A DNA stretch of 64,000 nt from Phragmites australis (taxonomy: Eukaryota > Streptophyta > Magnoliopsida > Poales > Poaceae): positions 3,327,501 through 3,391,500 of the forward strand of contig NC_084932.1 in the NCBI RefSeq assembly GCF_958298935.1. The letters are read 5' to 3'. Positions 33,974 to 45,115 of this stretch are shown here, piece after piece. Position numbers and translations under genes: made by a program. Numbering within the stretch: position 1 is the stretch's first letter; the number at the start of each line of letters is the position of its first letter. The notes beneath the pieces were generated by a model that made no database searches, was not told the DNA's origin, and saw nothing but the letters and a program-made list of their open reading frames with translations.

Positions 33974-35452
33974 ATGGAGATTATCCTTTCTACGGTCCTG
34001 GGTGAGCTGACAACTAGATCCATAAATTTCTTCATCAGCAGAAGCTCCAAGCCGTCGGCGTTGGATGTGGAGGATCGCCTCCGCAGGGTCTTGCTCCGGG
34101 CACATGTCATCGTCGACGAGGCCATGGGGCGGCACGTCACAAACCAAGCTATGCTCCAGCAGCTGGATATGTTGAGAGACGCCATGTACCGAGGCTATTA
34201 CATGCTGGGCACCTTCAGATACCAATTTCTCGAGGAGGAGGACACCAAAGATCAGGTTGTGAGTCACTCTTTGTCTTTGTCCAAAGTAAGTTCTCTGAAA
34301 GGTTTATGTTCCTCCAGTAGAAATGCACAGATTTTGGAACAACTGCAAAAGTCGCTTGACGATTTGAGCTCCATGATCCTTGATGTGGGTGAGCTGGTCG
34401 TGTTCTTGACGAACTGCCCTCGCCTGTACCGCCAGCCTTACAGCATGCATCTCCTGTTGGGTAACTGCATGTTTGAACGCCAGATGGAAGCAGAACTTGT
34501 CATCAGCTTCCTGTTACACACACGACCTCATGGTGCTGAAGATCTAGAGGTCCTGCCAATTGTCGGTCCTGGCAGAGTCGGCAAGAGCACACTTGTCGCT
34601 CATGTTTGCAAGGATGAAAGAGTACGTGATCATTTTTCAGAAATCGTGTTCTTGAACGACCATGATTTGAGAGATGAGAAGTTAGCCACTCTTAGAGAGG
34701 GATGTACCAAGAAATATCAAAATTGCACATTGAACAAAGATGAGAGAATGCTAGTTGTGGTTGAGGCAGCTGGAGACTTCAATGAAGATGCGTGGAGGAG
34801 GCTGTATTCTGCTTCTAAACGGTGCTTCACAAGTGGTAATAAAATCATAATCACAAGCCGGTCTGACAAGATCACAAAGCTTGGAACAACGCAGGCAGTA
34901 GCACTGAAATATATGTCTAACGAAGCATTCTGTTACTTCTTCAAGACGCTTACGTTTGGAAGCACGGATCCGGCGATGCACCCGAGGCTTGCATATTTGG
35001 CCATGGAGATAGCCAGGATGCTGAACGGTGCCCCCTATGGCGCAAACGTCACCTCTCGTTTGCTGAGGGACAACTTTGACATCCACTTTTGGTCCAAGGT
35101 TCTGGCCTTCTTGAGAGGGTTCATCAAGTGCCATGTCTCCAGATTTGGTGAGCATCCTTCTAATTCTATGAACCAAAATAGACCTGCACATGGTAGGAGA
35201 ATGGCTACACCTTCTGAAGAATTCGTGATTTATCATCATTATGAGCGCTCTTCACAAGAGGAGGTTCCCAAGATTAGATTACAAGACGTGATGTATGGAA
35301 GCGTTAAACCTCATGGGAAATTCGAGGCCCTAGGATGGAGGTCTCAGATACCGCCCTACTATAGCTATGTGTATACTTGTGAGATCCGAGAGCTAAAAGC
35401 TACATCTGCCAAGAGGAAGCGTCCTATGAAAAATGGAGTCACACTTTATTAA
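33974..35452 (+). CDS. NB-ARC-like protein without LRRs
   Basis: The ATG at 33974 gives 492 residues and TAA at 35450-35452; the frame is open upstream of the ATG but without another ATG in good context. The N-terminal ~150 residues are helical and charged (MEIILSTVLGELTTRSINFF), resembling the N-domain of grass CC-NBS proteins. The P-loop is GPGRVGKST (198-206). The kinase-2 position has MLVVVE (from 259) where NLRs have LL-LDD-W, so the Walker B aspartates are missing. An RNBS-B-like KIIITSR follows near 290, and GLPLA is replaced by NGAPYGA near 350. There is no MHD or LRR, and the tail is basic (KRKRP). I know such LRR-less proteins as a multi-copy grass family annotated as resistance-like. 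Nucleotide hydrolysis is doubtful; the role could be decoy or helper. Confidence 0.85.
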   Translation: MEIILSTVLGELTTRSINFFISRSSKPSALDVEDRLRRVLLRAHVIVDEAMGRHVTNQAMLQQLDMLRDAMYRGYYMLGTFRYQFLEEEDTKDQVVSHSLSLSKVSSLKGLCSSSRNAQILEQLQKSLDDLSSMILDVGELVVFLTNCPRLYRQPYSMHLLLGNCMFERQMEAELVISFLLHTRPHGAEDLEVLPIVGPGRVGKSTLVAHVCKDERVRDHFSEIVFLNDHDLRDEKLATLREGCTKKYQNCTLNKDERMLVVVEAAGDFNEDAWRRLYSASKRCFTSGNKIIITSRSDKITKLGTTQAVALKYMSNEAFCYFFKTLTFGSTDPAMHPRLAYLAMEIARMLNGAPYGANVTSRLLRDNFDIHFWSKVLAFLRGFIKCHVSRFGEHPSNSMNQNRPAHGRRMATPSEEFVIYHHYERSSQEEVPKIRLQDVMYGSVKPHGKFEALGWRSQIPPYYSYVYTCEIRELKATSAKRKRPMKNGVTLY

Positions 35453-36460
35453 TTCCGTCATCATCAGGTATATATAGGAGGATCTCTGAATATGATTGGA
35501 TAGGGTGTCTCAAGTTACTGTATTGTCAAAATGTATGATATGTACTACCACCTGGTCATATGTAAAGTATGTTTATTGACAGAGTAATGCATGATGTTGA
35601 TGCATAAATTTTAATTAGATATCAGCATCCGGATCTGGCATTCATAATTACGTTTTCTTTATGTTTTCAGCTCAACCCTGCAAGTCATTTTGTCAGCTGA
35701 GCCGCTTGGTCATGTTTGGTCACTTTCATATTTGGTTGCCAGATTGAGATGGAGCAAGTTACCATCTTCTTGTTGTAAGGCAAGCAGAGCCTCATGGGTT
35801 AAGAAGATTCGGTGTTCTACCGAATGATTTCATATGTTGTATCTATATATGCACACGACCTTGCTATCTTTCAAGCTCATGTACTAGTGCAACAGTTTGA
35901 TTCAATATGATGATTGCTCTGTTTTCATGTGTATACTTGGATGAAAGCATGTTTTGTTTTCACACGAACTTAAAGGTACATTCACCCTGATTAAATATTA
36001 GATGAGAATGGTTGTTATGGCTGATGGAATCAGACAACCTTCACTCACAAACTGAAGCAACTTAATTGCATTTTGCAGCAGTGTGATCAAGATAGAGTGG
36101 AGTGTGGATCGTTTGACTACGGAATTTGAATTGGTCCTTTCTTGGTGGGCTTCAAATTCAATTTCAACATTAATGGAGACGACCTAAAGAAAATGGTTCA
36201 ATCCTGTAGTTTGGCATGCCGCTCCGATTAATTATTGACCAGCCAGATTTCTAGACGTGTGCTAGAGGGAGTACTTGTTCAAGCTATTTATGCTCGTCTA
36301 TCTTGTTATAATGAAAAATACGCAGCAGCTATAACATCCTCAAGGGAGGGTTGGAGAAATGCTCTTGAATAAAAACTATGTTCCGAAAAATTCCAAAAAA
36401 TTGTGTTTAGATGTATTTCATTTACTTCCTTCAACCGTTAGCTTTCTCAGCAAGATTTTT
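35453..36460. other. 3' flank of the NBS gene, no gene seen
   Basis: Contains the presumed 3' UTR (TCATCAG|GTATAT could also be a splice donor) and AT-rich DNA. No LRR-coding sequence follows, so the gene is not simply truncated by an early stop next to an LRR exon. Confidence 0.5.
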
Positions 36461-36884
36461 GTAACACCCTACGTTTTACAATCTTCTTAAATTCACTAAA
36501 AAATTGAACTTTTCAAATTTACAACAAATTCAAAATAATATTTCTCTAAATTGGGCTAAGAAACCCAAATTCGCCTCTAATTTTAAATTCGACAGTTTGA
36601 AACGTGCACAAAAGTATCCAAGATGCATTTTGAAATTTTTCTGATTTTATGGAATTCTTGTATGCAGTTCAAATTTGAATCTATTTTATATTTTTAGAAA
36701 ATCCTCAATTAATTCCTGAACTCTCGAGCCTATTGGGCCTCCATCTCTCTCTCCAGAACTTAGCCCCAAATCGGCTCATCTGCAATCCCACTTCATCTCT
36801 TCTTCCTTCCATTTCATCTCGGGCCAACTCGTACTTCCTCTCTCGTTTCAACCCAGCTAGAGCCTAACTCCCCACTATTTCGCG
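36461..36884. repeat. LTR-like fragment starting TGTAACACCC
   Basis: TGTAACACCCTACG is a frequent 5' start of grass Ty3/gypsy LTRs, and the sequence continues with long AATTTGAA-rich and GGGCC-containing stretches of the usual style. No partner LTR or TSD is visible, and it passes directly into the next repeat at ~36,885. Confidence 0.4.
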
Positions 36885-38345
36885 GATTCGAAACACACGC
36901 TTTTGTATTCGAATTGCTGTATATGTATATCGTTGTATCGCGGGTGTGCTAGTATACACACAGTATACGGAAAGAAACAGAGACAATTGTAATAGAAACA
37001 CATAACTTTATTTATTAATTATCGAAATCATAAAGTACAGTTTCATCTGATTACAATTGCTCACACACACGTACAACGCACATGCTACTCACTAAGTCTT
37101 CAAGTGATCATTTGTCCTGGTTCTCGTGGTCTCGCAAGACCTCCAGTTAATTACGTCCGGCTTCCCGGACAACCTCCGATTAAGCTGCGCTGATAGTCGT
37201 CATACTGAGGTCGTCTCTAAGCCTTCAAGGCTGTAGTCACATGCAACAAAGACCAAACAAAGTAGCGTTAGAAATCAAAAAGGCAGCGAAGAACGGGATA
37301 ACGGTCTAGCATGAGCTTTTTGGACTGTTTATGTATCCCGAGTCATCATCGGCCACGTAGGCCTCAGAATTATGAGCGTAGGCCGGCTCAAACCACACGC
37401 ACGGACACGACGCCGAAGTGCCGGCCGGCCACCTCTGTAGCAGCAAGAAGGAAGGGGAGGAGGCAGCTATTGCAGAGACCTACTGGCGAGAACGACGATC
37501 ATATCTTTCCGGCAAAGTCAAAAACACAACGGCAAAGAGGTGGATTGAAGTGCCCCCCTCTCTCCCTATCTCTCTTTTCTTTCTCTATCTAGCTCTACCT
37601 CGGATCCAACCTCCCCTCTCACCGGGGCACCCCCTCCCGGCCTTTATAGTGGCGGCACGGGGCTCTCACGAGAGGAGATAAGCATGAATTTAGTTGGGAT
37701 TAGGGAGAGAGTCCTGGTAGAACTCGGTTGGGGATGAGGACGAATCGGTTAGGGGAAACTAATTAGACGGCGGTGGTCCACTAATCAGAGAGGGAGAGAG
37801 GAAAGGGGGTGCGTGCTACACACGGGAGAGGTGGCGGCATGAGTAGGAGAGGGGCGAGCGGCTCGGACACGGTGCGAGCACAACCGGGGCGGCGCGCTCG
37901 GGCGCTCCGGCCTATGGAGCAAAGAACATGGGGAAGGAGAGAGCAAGAGGAGGAGAGAACGGCTCGAGTGCAGCACGAGCGCGGCCGGGGTGGCGCGCTT
38001 GAGCGCTCCGTCTCAGGGAGCAAAGAGCAGTGGCAAGGAGAGAGCGAGGGGAGGAGAGAGTGGCTCGAGCGCGCGCATAGGCGGTCCGGGCTGGCTCGAC
38101 GCGGTGCGAGGGAAGGAGGCGGTGCACTCGGGAATAAGCATAGGAGCGCCTGAGTGGATAAGAAGGGGAGAGGAGGAGGTAGCTGGGCCAGTGAGGGAAG
38201 AAAAGAAGAGGGTAGCTCGGGCTGGCTTGGGCTGAAAAAGAAATGAGAAAGGAGAGGGGAAAGGGCTGGGCCGGCCAAAAAAAAGAGGGAGAGGGGACTG
38301 GGCCAGCCAAAAGAATTAGGCCCTTCTGGCTTCTTTTTTTATGTA
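36885..38345 (-). repeat. Non-coding repeat A, inverted copy of 53.3-56.45 kb
   Basis: Read on minus, this aligns with 53,340-56,451 on plus. Shared blocks are a GGCC-rich start, TATAAAGGC (here 37642-37649), CAATCCACC..TTTGCC, GGCCTACGTGGCCGATGATGA, TTAATCGGAGGTTGTCC, a poly(A)-type AATAAAGTTA (37007-37012 inverted), and GTTTCGAATC.GCGAAA at the end. The minus frames across 37,780-38,500 are low-complexity Ser/Pro/Leu shadows, not genes. It may be a solo LTR or a non-coding transcription unit of unknown class. Confidence 0.6.
37856..38120. repeat. ~101-bp tandem repeat, about 2.6 units
   Basis: GAGCGGCTCGG, GAACGGCTCGAG and GAGTGGCTCGAG recur at 37,856, 37,957 and 38,058. Each is followed by GCGCGCT, GAGCGCTCCG and AAGGAGAGAGC-type blocks. 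GC-rich, inside repeat A. Confidence 0.75.
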
Positions 38346-38820
38346 TACGCACATGGGGTTCGCGCATATCGATACGACAAAACGACATCGTACACCCACC
38401 TTCCTGCATCAGCCCGATCGGCCCAACCCATCTACAGTCACCTGCGTTGCAACCCACCAAGGCCATGTCACCGTGCCGCGTTGTGACGACCCATTGCACA
38501 CGCTACACACAGGGGGCCACAACTATACACATGTATAAATAATTATCCAGTTACCCTATTCTGAGAAGAGTATGGGGGCTTGTTAAGGTATAAATAATTA
38601 ATAATTATAAATATTTATTATAAATATAACATGTTCTTAGAACGGATATCCACATTACATATGTGTTTAACCCGATACAGTAGGTTCCACAAATGTCATG
38701 GATAAATAAGGCATATGTCGATATTCCAAGTAGTTCACTATGTTCTACATGAAAACCATCCCTGATTTAGAAAAGAATCTTGCATATATTTAGAAGTTAT
38801 ACAATTCAGGAAGATTACCC

Positions 38821-39956
38821 TTGGAAACTTTGAGTATGATACCTCTCATTGACCCGGCTACGGTAGATAATGATAAGTGGGAGGAGATGCAAACACAAGC
38901 GGCAGCAACAATCAAGTTGTGTCTCTCCAATCAGATTATGTACCATATCATGGATGAATCATCTCCTAAGAAGATTTGTTATAAATTAGCCAATCAATTC
39001 ATGTCCAAGATATTGACTCAGAAGCTCTATCTGAAGCATAAACTGTACGGGCTGAAGATGCAGGAGGGGTTAGATCATGCTGAGCAGATAAACATCTTCA
39101 ATCAAGTTGAAGCTATTTTGTGAAGGCGGAGGTGAAAATTGATAATGAAGACAAGGCCATTATTCTTCTGTGTTCCTTGCCATTGTCTTCTGAGCACTTG
39201 GTCACAACATTGATGTATGGCAACGAGGCAATCAAAGTGGATGATATTATTGTGGTGTTGTTTGCTAATGAACAAAGGAGGGATAACAATGTAGGTGAGG
39301 GTTCATCTGGAGACACTTTGCTAGTCAGGGGTGATTGAGGCAGGGAGACTGACAATCAAAAGAAGGAGAGGCCACAATACTATAAATGCAAGGATTGGGG
39401 ATATGTCAAGAGAGAGTGTTCTAAACTAAAGAAGGGCGTGGCAAATGATGTGGTTTCTAAGAAAGATGACTCAGAGAGCGATAGTGATCTCCTCGTACTA
39501 TCGAGTGAAAAGTCTTATGGTGAAGAGTGGCTGTTAGATTATGCAAGTTTATATCATGCAACATCTAAGAATTAATGGTTCTCTTCATAATATGAAGATG
39601 ACTTTGGTATTTCTCACTTGGGAAATGACACGGGTTACCATATTATGGGAATTGGCAACATCAAGCTAAAGATGTATGATGGACAAGAAGTGCTACTTGA
39701 GGGTGTGCGACATGTACTGTGAATTAGGAGGAATCTGATCTCGCTTGGAATTCTGCATGAAGAAGGTTGACTGTATCATGCGGTGCTAGATAAGAAGATC
39801 TTGAAGGTGATGCAGGATGGTAAGATCATGATGATATGCGAAAAGATAGGTGCTCATCAGTACAAGCTGAAGGGTGGAGTCATGGAGGAGGGAACTGCAA
39901 ATTTTGTAGAATTCGTTCCTGGCTGTGAGGCTTTCTCATCGGGCTATTCGAAGTGA
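38821..39956 (+). pseudogene. Tork-like copia gag-protease relic
   Basis: The first frame (to TGA 39121) contains LCLSNQIMYHIMDESSPK and QKLYLKHKLYGLKM, a copia Gag of the UBN2 type. A frameshift near 39,115 leads into KIDNEDKAIILLCSLP and NEQRRDNN. After a stop at 39,336 come a damaged zinc knuckle (YYKCKDWGYVKREC, with a Cys and the His changed) and a protease-like WLLDYASLYHAT, in which the catalytic DSG is lost. Several further stops follow (39,575; 39,590; 39,718). Integrase and RT are absent, and the sequence passes into an LTR-like end. Dead fragment. Confidence 0.8.
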
Positions 39957-39989
39957 GCAGCGGAGTTGGACGACTTACGTCTAGGTACA

Positions 39990-40333
39990 TGGAGGTTCGC
40001 GCATGGACTACTCAAGTTGGCATGCATATTCACCAAGGTGTAGTTTGTTGTATTTGTATCGAATATGTGTATAGGGCCGGTTACGGGTAAACTTGACTTG
40101 TAATTAGGTGGGATTAGAAATAGAGTTGTAGTTGGACTCCTATCTCCAGGCCTTTAAATAGAAGGCATCACTGTTGTAACCGCAATCGACTGAAACAGAA
40201 TATGGGTTGGAGCATCCGTAGTCGTGCCCCAAGGATGTAGGCAAGATGGCCTCGTTAAAAAAACATCGTGTCTCAAATGTTAATATTGTGCTTGTCTTGT
40301 CAATCCTGATGATGCTTTCACTAAAACCCTAAC
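39990..40333 (+). repeat. LTR-like end associated with the Tork relic
   Basis: TTTAAATAGAAGGC (TATA-like, 40,153) is followed by CAAGGATGTAGGCAAGATGG and CCTCGTTAAAAAAAC, a U5-type sequence I associate with Tnt1/Tork LTRs. Exact ends were not found. With the gag-protease upstream, it suggests an element that lost most of pol. Confidence 0.45.
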
Positions 40334-40432
40334 ATAGCTACCGCAACATTGCATGGTCTGTGATGTTCCCTTCCTTTGCCTCCTCGATGATGATGTGAAC
40401 ATGTAGCAGCAGTCATTACAGGCTGTGCAAAC

Positions 40433-43400
40433 TAGTGCTAGGACTTAGGCCGTGCTAGGCTGGCACTACATGGCCCCTTCGTGCCTTGTGCCATCTCGTG
40501 CCTAACAGACTCAGCTCGTTCAGCCTGCCAGGCCGTGTCGTGTCAACACGTCAAGCTTACAGCTAGGCCCAAACACGGCCCATGGCATGCCGTGCCATGC
40601 CAGCCCAGGCACAACCCTCTCGTTTGGAGTAGACCGCTCTGCCCAGCCCCAGCGCTGCCCCAACTCAGGCACACCGCTCTACTCTACGGTGCACCGGCTC
40701 AAGGCCCGATCAAGCATGAGGACGGGCATTGCAAGCCCCATGGCGGTGGCCAAATTGATGACCCAAGCCTCATCGGCAAATTCACTCAAGCCAGAGCGGC
40801 GACACAAAAGGAAAAAAGGCAAGCAATCAGGAACGTCCATGGAAGAAACGGAAGCAAAAAATTGGAGTAAGCCTCGCTGTTCTTGGGTGAGCAGAGTCAA
40901 TACAACCAAATCCGGCGAAAAGGGGGCTATGGGCGACCTCAGAACCGATGCGAGTGTGCTCGGCAGCAGGCAAGCTTAGGATTGAGGTGGCCGGCGACTT
41001 TGGGGCACAGCCAAGCTTGGGGGCCACACAGACCTCGGATGGAGAGGACGGGGACGCGAGGTGAGCTCAGATGGGGAGGGCCAAGAACTGTGGGTGGTGA
41101 GGTGAGCTTGGATAGGAAAGGTACGGCCATGGAGATTCCTGCAGCACTGGTGTCGAATCTAATTCTTTACGTGCCTCCTGACATGCCCACGTGAACCCGT
41201 GCATCTGGCTCGCTCACAGTCACCACTCGTCAGCTCCTCCACGTGCTCGGCGTCCCACCCGGTGACTCTGGCTGCGACCCAGACACCATCACCACTAGCT
41301 ACATGACACATTGCTCAGCCTGCTGCACAGCTGTCCTTCTGTGTCATGCGTCCAGCACTAGCAGCACGCCATTGAAATGTCCTGGGCCACCACCTGCTAG
41401 TCCTCTGCGCCACACCAACCAGACCACTGAAGCCATGTTACACACATGAACTTTATTAATTGCAAATACATGCTAGTACATAGCCTCATTAAAAACCTTA
41501 CACTGAGTTTTCCTCGGTAAGGAAAAGAGTACTGCATACTATTACAAAGATAATTAATTCTCATCTTCGAGCTCGAGATCATCCATGGCATTCGTGATCT
41601 CTAGGTCCTATAGTTGGTGCTATTGTCGAGTTTCCACGGCCTCCTAGTCCTCGAGGCATGTGAGTGCCTTGACCATCTCGGACGTAAGAGATGACCTTTG
41701 TTCTTCGATTATTCTTCCCACTATGTTGAATGTTGACTCTGAAAATACAGTTGATACTAGCACAAGAATAACATCTCGCACGAATTGGGATAGCATAGGA
41801 AATTGATGTTCATTGTCTTTCAACCATCAAAGGAGGTCGATCTGGTCATTGTCTTGAAGTAGTGGATCACAAGAGACATGATCCAACTCGAGTTCTTGGT
41901 TGAGCTCTACGTTAGGGTTCCAGGAGGACTTAGTCGGCTGAGTTGAGGAAGAAGAGTCCTTACCCTTTAGCTTCTTCCACATGTTGGCCACCATAGTTTT
42001 TCTTTTCTCATTTTGTGCTTGTTTAGACCTCGGGTGAGGTTGACCAAACTTCTTCTAATACATACCAAAAACTCAAAATATCTCAGATTTAACATGTGAG
42101 TAAACAACTGAGTAATCAAGATCAAGTGCATCACCAATAAAACAGAAAGCAAGATCTAATTTCTCTAACTTTAGCCCATCCTAATGGGTAGATTTTCCAT
42201 AACTATATGACTAGCAATTTCATCACGAGCTATTTGAGGATCATAAACCCATGTACTTACAGAACAATCTGCAGCGATGTTAAGTTGAGTTTGCACTCTT
42301 CCGTCTTGTTCCTGCATGGAAAACTTTTTCGTGCATACTGGATAAAGGCGGTTTACATGCCCTGTACCACCCCGGAGACAGGGTAGTTGGTCATTGCTTC
42401 CTCCCGCATGGAATAGCCTTCGCCTTCGTGTTGCTCCTCCTCATAGTTGTCCACACTGTCCAAATGATAGTCATCCATCCCATAGTCTCCCATGCTTGGG
42501 GATAGACGACATGGATTGGGAGCCTCGAGCATGGAGGAACCAGGACTTGGAGAGCTACTGCGTACCTAACGCTTTATTACGCTTTTTCCCTACTAGTTCT
42601 ACCACTAGGGATCATATTTTTGTGTGTGAGGATTTGATGTTGTTGCTAGTATGAAACTGTGAACTGTGAAGACCGTGAACAAATGAACTGGTGACTCATT
42701 GGCGGAATGAGCAGGGAAAATCATGCATTATATAGGCATTATGTGAATGTTGGTTTTTTGCCCCATTGCCTCTTTGCCTGTTGCCTCTCTAGTCATGTAT
42801 GCTCCCTATTTAGTCATCTTAGCACTGCTAGCATACATGCCCATCCATTTTTAGTCATCGTATTGGGATACTGCAAGTGAAAGGAAGTGGCATAGTTGCC
42901 TACTTGCCTTACATTGGCTTGCTAGGTGTGGGTGGAGCATGCATGCAGATGGGGTCTGCCATGTTTGGTTGCTGGTCAACTGCAGCAAGGCGTGCAGTTT
43001 TGATTCCATGCAAATCTCAGATGTAGACCCCATGTTGTTTGATTGATGTGAGGCCCAGGCGCCTAGCTTGCATACTTGCATTGCATTTGCATACACCTAG
43101 TCTCTACATGAACCTAGACCTTTTGCTTTCACTTGCATAGTTGCATGCGTACATGCATGCTGAGCGAGCAAGCATGGATGATAGTATGAGAGGTTGGTAC
43201 GCATTCAAATGCGAGCAGCGGGCTGTTCGTGCTAACAGGCTTTTTGGGTGCCGTCGGCCTGTTTTCGTGTTGATGGGCCTTTTCCACGCCGATGGGCCTT
43301 TTCCGTGCCGTGCCATCCCAGGCACAGCCCAATATTTGGGCCGGGCCGGGCCACCCACCGTGTCATGACCCTGGGCATGGCACGACCCATGTGTTCGTGC

Positions 43401-43501
43401 CATACCAGCCCGGTCCAATTTTTCTCATGCCGTGCCATGGGCCGTGCCAAATCATGGTGCTTTGTGCCACCCTAATTCGGCCCGACCCAATCGCAGCTCT
43501 A
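40433..43501 (-). mobile_element. hAT transposon relic, 3,069 bp, 8-bp TSD
   Basis: Flanked by the perfect 8-bp direct repeat GTGCAAAC (40425-40432 and 43502-43509). The ends are TAGTGCTAGGAC and the inverted TAGAGCTGCGAT, matching at 8 of 12 positions. Both subterminal zones are rich in GGCACG/CGTGCC-type motifs (40,440-40,630 and 43,250-43,490). The interior holds a decayed hAT transposase on minus. TSD length, end pattern and transposase agree on the hAT superfamily. Confidence 0.85.
41554..42170 (-). pseudogene. hAT transposase C-terminal (dimerisation) relic
   Basis: On minus, frames spell SSWNPNVELNQELELD, LKDNEHQFPMLSQFVRDV, VSTVFSESTFNIVGRIIEE and SSLTSEMVKALTCLEDW-type blocks before stops. 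This is the hAT dimerisation region, in which LxxWW....FP.LS..ARD.L.VP.S...SE..FS..GR is the classic pattern. A TGA replaces the second Trp of the LLWW motif, and further stops lie near the end (TAA at 41554-41556). A piece at ~42,400-42,500 reads MGDYGMDDYHLDSVDNYEEE and may be an acidic N-terminal part. The DDE core is not recognisable. Confidence 0.75.
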
Positions 43502-43509
43502 GTGCAAAC

Positions 43510-43999
43510 TCTAGTCATCGGTCGTTGGCGCCGTCCAATTCAGGTATCTGTCCATGACAAAAGTGATGGATCTAGTGGCAAGGTCGCCCATGATCGCAAA
43601 GACAATTACCTCCATGTTGTGCTGGCTATTGGAGAACCTCGTGTTCTAGGTCGCCTTGGTTTGTTTGGCTCATAGAAATTGGAATGTCTCCTTTCAGTTG
43701 AAGGATGACAAAGACACTGGTCAAGCTGCCATTTTTCACACGTGCAGGTCACAATCAAAGACAAATCTTCTTTCAGCTATCCGTGCGCTCGTTGGTTGGT
43801 TGGCTTCGCCGTCGCTGGTGAGGTGGGACCCTGACCAGGACGGCGAGGGCATCCAAAAAGTACAAGCTGCAGGCATTCGGTGTCGGGGAGTGCTGGCCGC
43901 CCGCTGGAGATTGGGATGAAGAGGTTGGAATGAGGCGTTGACTGTTCTCCTCCTCCCCCCTCTCTTGTTGAATAGTCAAACACGAGCAGACGAACCTTT
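43510..43999. other. No supported gene (about 490 bp)
   Basis: Frames ending at 43675 and 43919 on plus have no known domain (one contains GKVAHDRKDNYLHVVLAIGE). No repeat ends are visible. Confidence 0.3.
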
Positions 44000-45115
44000 T
44001 TTTGTCATGACATGTATTTCTCGCCGCTAGATACTGAGTGCATTATTCATTGATGATCACGTTTCATGGATCATAGGTATAGAGATACTAGGTCAATAAT
44101 GTGGACATTTATGTTGAAGAATATAATGTTGGATAGACCCACCTTGAGATACTGCTGGGATTGTTATTATGATGTACCATCAGTTATTATCTCAAATGGT
44201 GTACTAGCAGGATCCTTAGACCTGAGATCGTCATTGATTCCCATAATGTGTAGTGACATACTTTGGGGCTGCCAAATGCTATTTTGTAACTGGATAGTTA
44301 TAAAGGTAGTTTTTAGGTTTGTCATGAAACATGTTGTAGCGTGTGAGCGATCAAGATGGAATTTGCCCCTCTTTGATAACTGGAGAGATATCTCTGGGCC
44401 CCTCGAGGTAGTTTGATTGAGAAAGTGTATGGCCATGCCAATATGATTAAAGATTTAATCATGATGAATCAATTACTTGATCGAGTGAATGGTCGAGCTA
44501 TCACAAGGGTGGCACGTATCTCGCCTTGAGATTGACTAATATCGTGAAGCAAAGGGATCAGTGCATGTGTATATCAAGGTTTAGTTGATACGATCTTTTG
44601 TGTATACTCGAGAGTCAACATGTCCTGCTAGGGACTGCTATTGATTTTGGTTTGGAAAGGGTTTTTGAGTCGTAGCCATTTGTACATGAACCTAACGGGT
44701 CACACACTTAATGGGTTGGAACAAAATGCGAATTGGATTCATATATGGGTTTGGTTGGATAGTGATCCATGAGGTGTTATAGTCCTAAAGGGCTTCTAAC
44801 GTGGGAGCCCATTAGCGAGCTCTATATAAGGAGAGGCATGGCGTGTGGCATGTAGAGGTTGACCCACTCCAAAACCCTAGCCGCAACCCTCCACACGAGC
44901 TCCCAAAACCATAGCCGCACTCGAGGTGCTAACACATTGGTGCTCGGCATTTCTGCCCACGTGCGGATACCGTAGAGGCACTGCTGCTATTGCGGCTCTG
45001 ATCTTTACGTGCGGATACCGTAGAGGCACTGCTGCTATTGCGGAGTTGGAGATCTTCTGTGTGGTGGTTCTGACTCCGCATCAGACAACTCGTTTGTCTC
45101 TTCTTCAAACACTAT
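44000..45115 (+). repeat. Probable LTR fragment
   Basis: Contains TTTGGGGCTGCCAAATGC, GGAATTTGCCCCTCTTTGA and GGGCCCCTCGAGGTAGTTTG, then CTCTATATAAGGAGAGGC (TATA at ~44,821) and AACCCTAGCCGCAACCC. I recognise this style from large grass LTRs but cannot name the family. It is cut on the right by the CACTA relic at 45,116. Confidence 0.45.
44959..45043 (+). repeat. 48-bp-period tandem duplication
   Basis: A 37-bp block starting ACGTGCGGATACCGTAGAGG occurs at 44,959 and again at 45,007, identical through CTGCTGCTATTGCGG. It is a recent tandem duplication downstream of the LTR TATA box. Confidence 0.9.

Noticed and set aside
37781..38499. Long Pro/Ser/Leu-rich frames on minus
   Set aside because: They arise from the 101-bp GC-rich tandem repeat; several frames are open at once and none has a domain.
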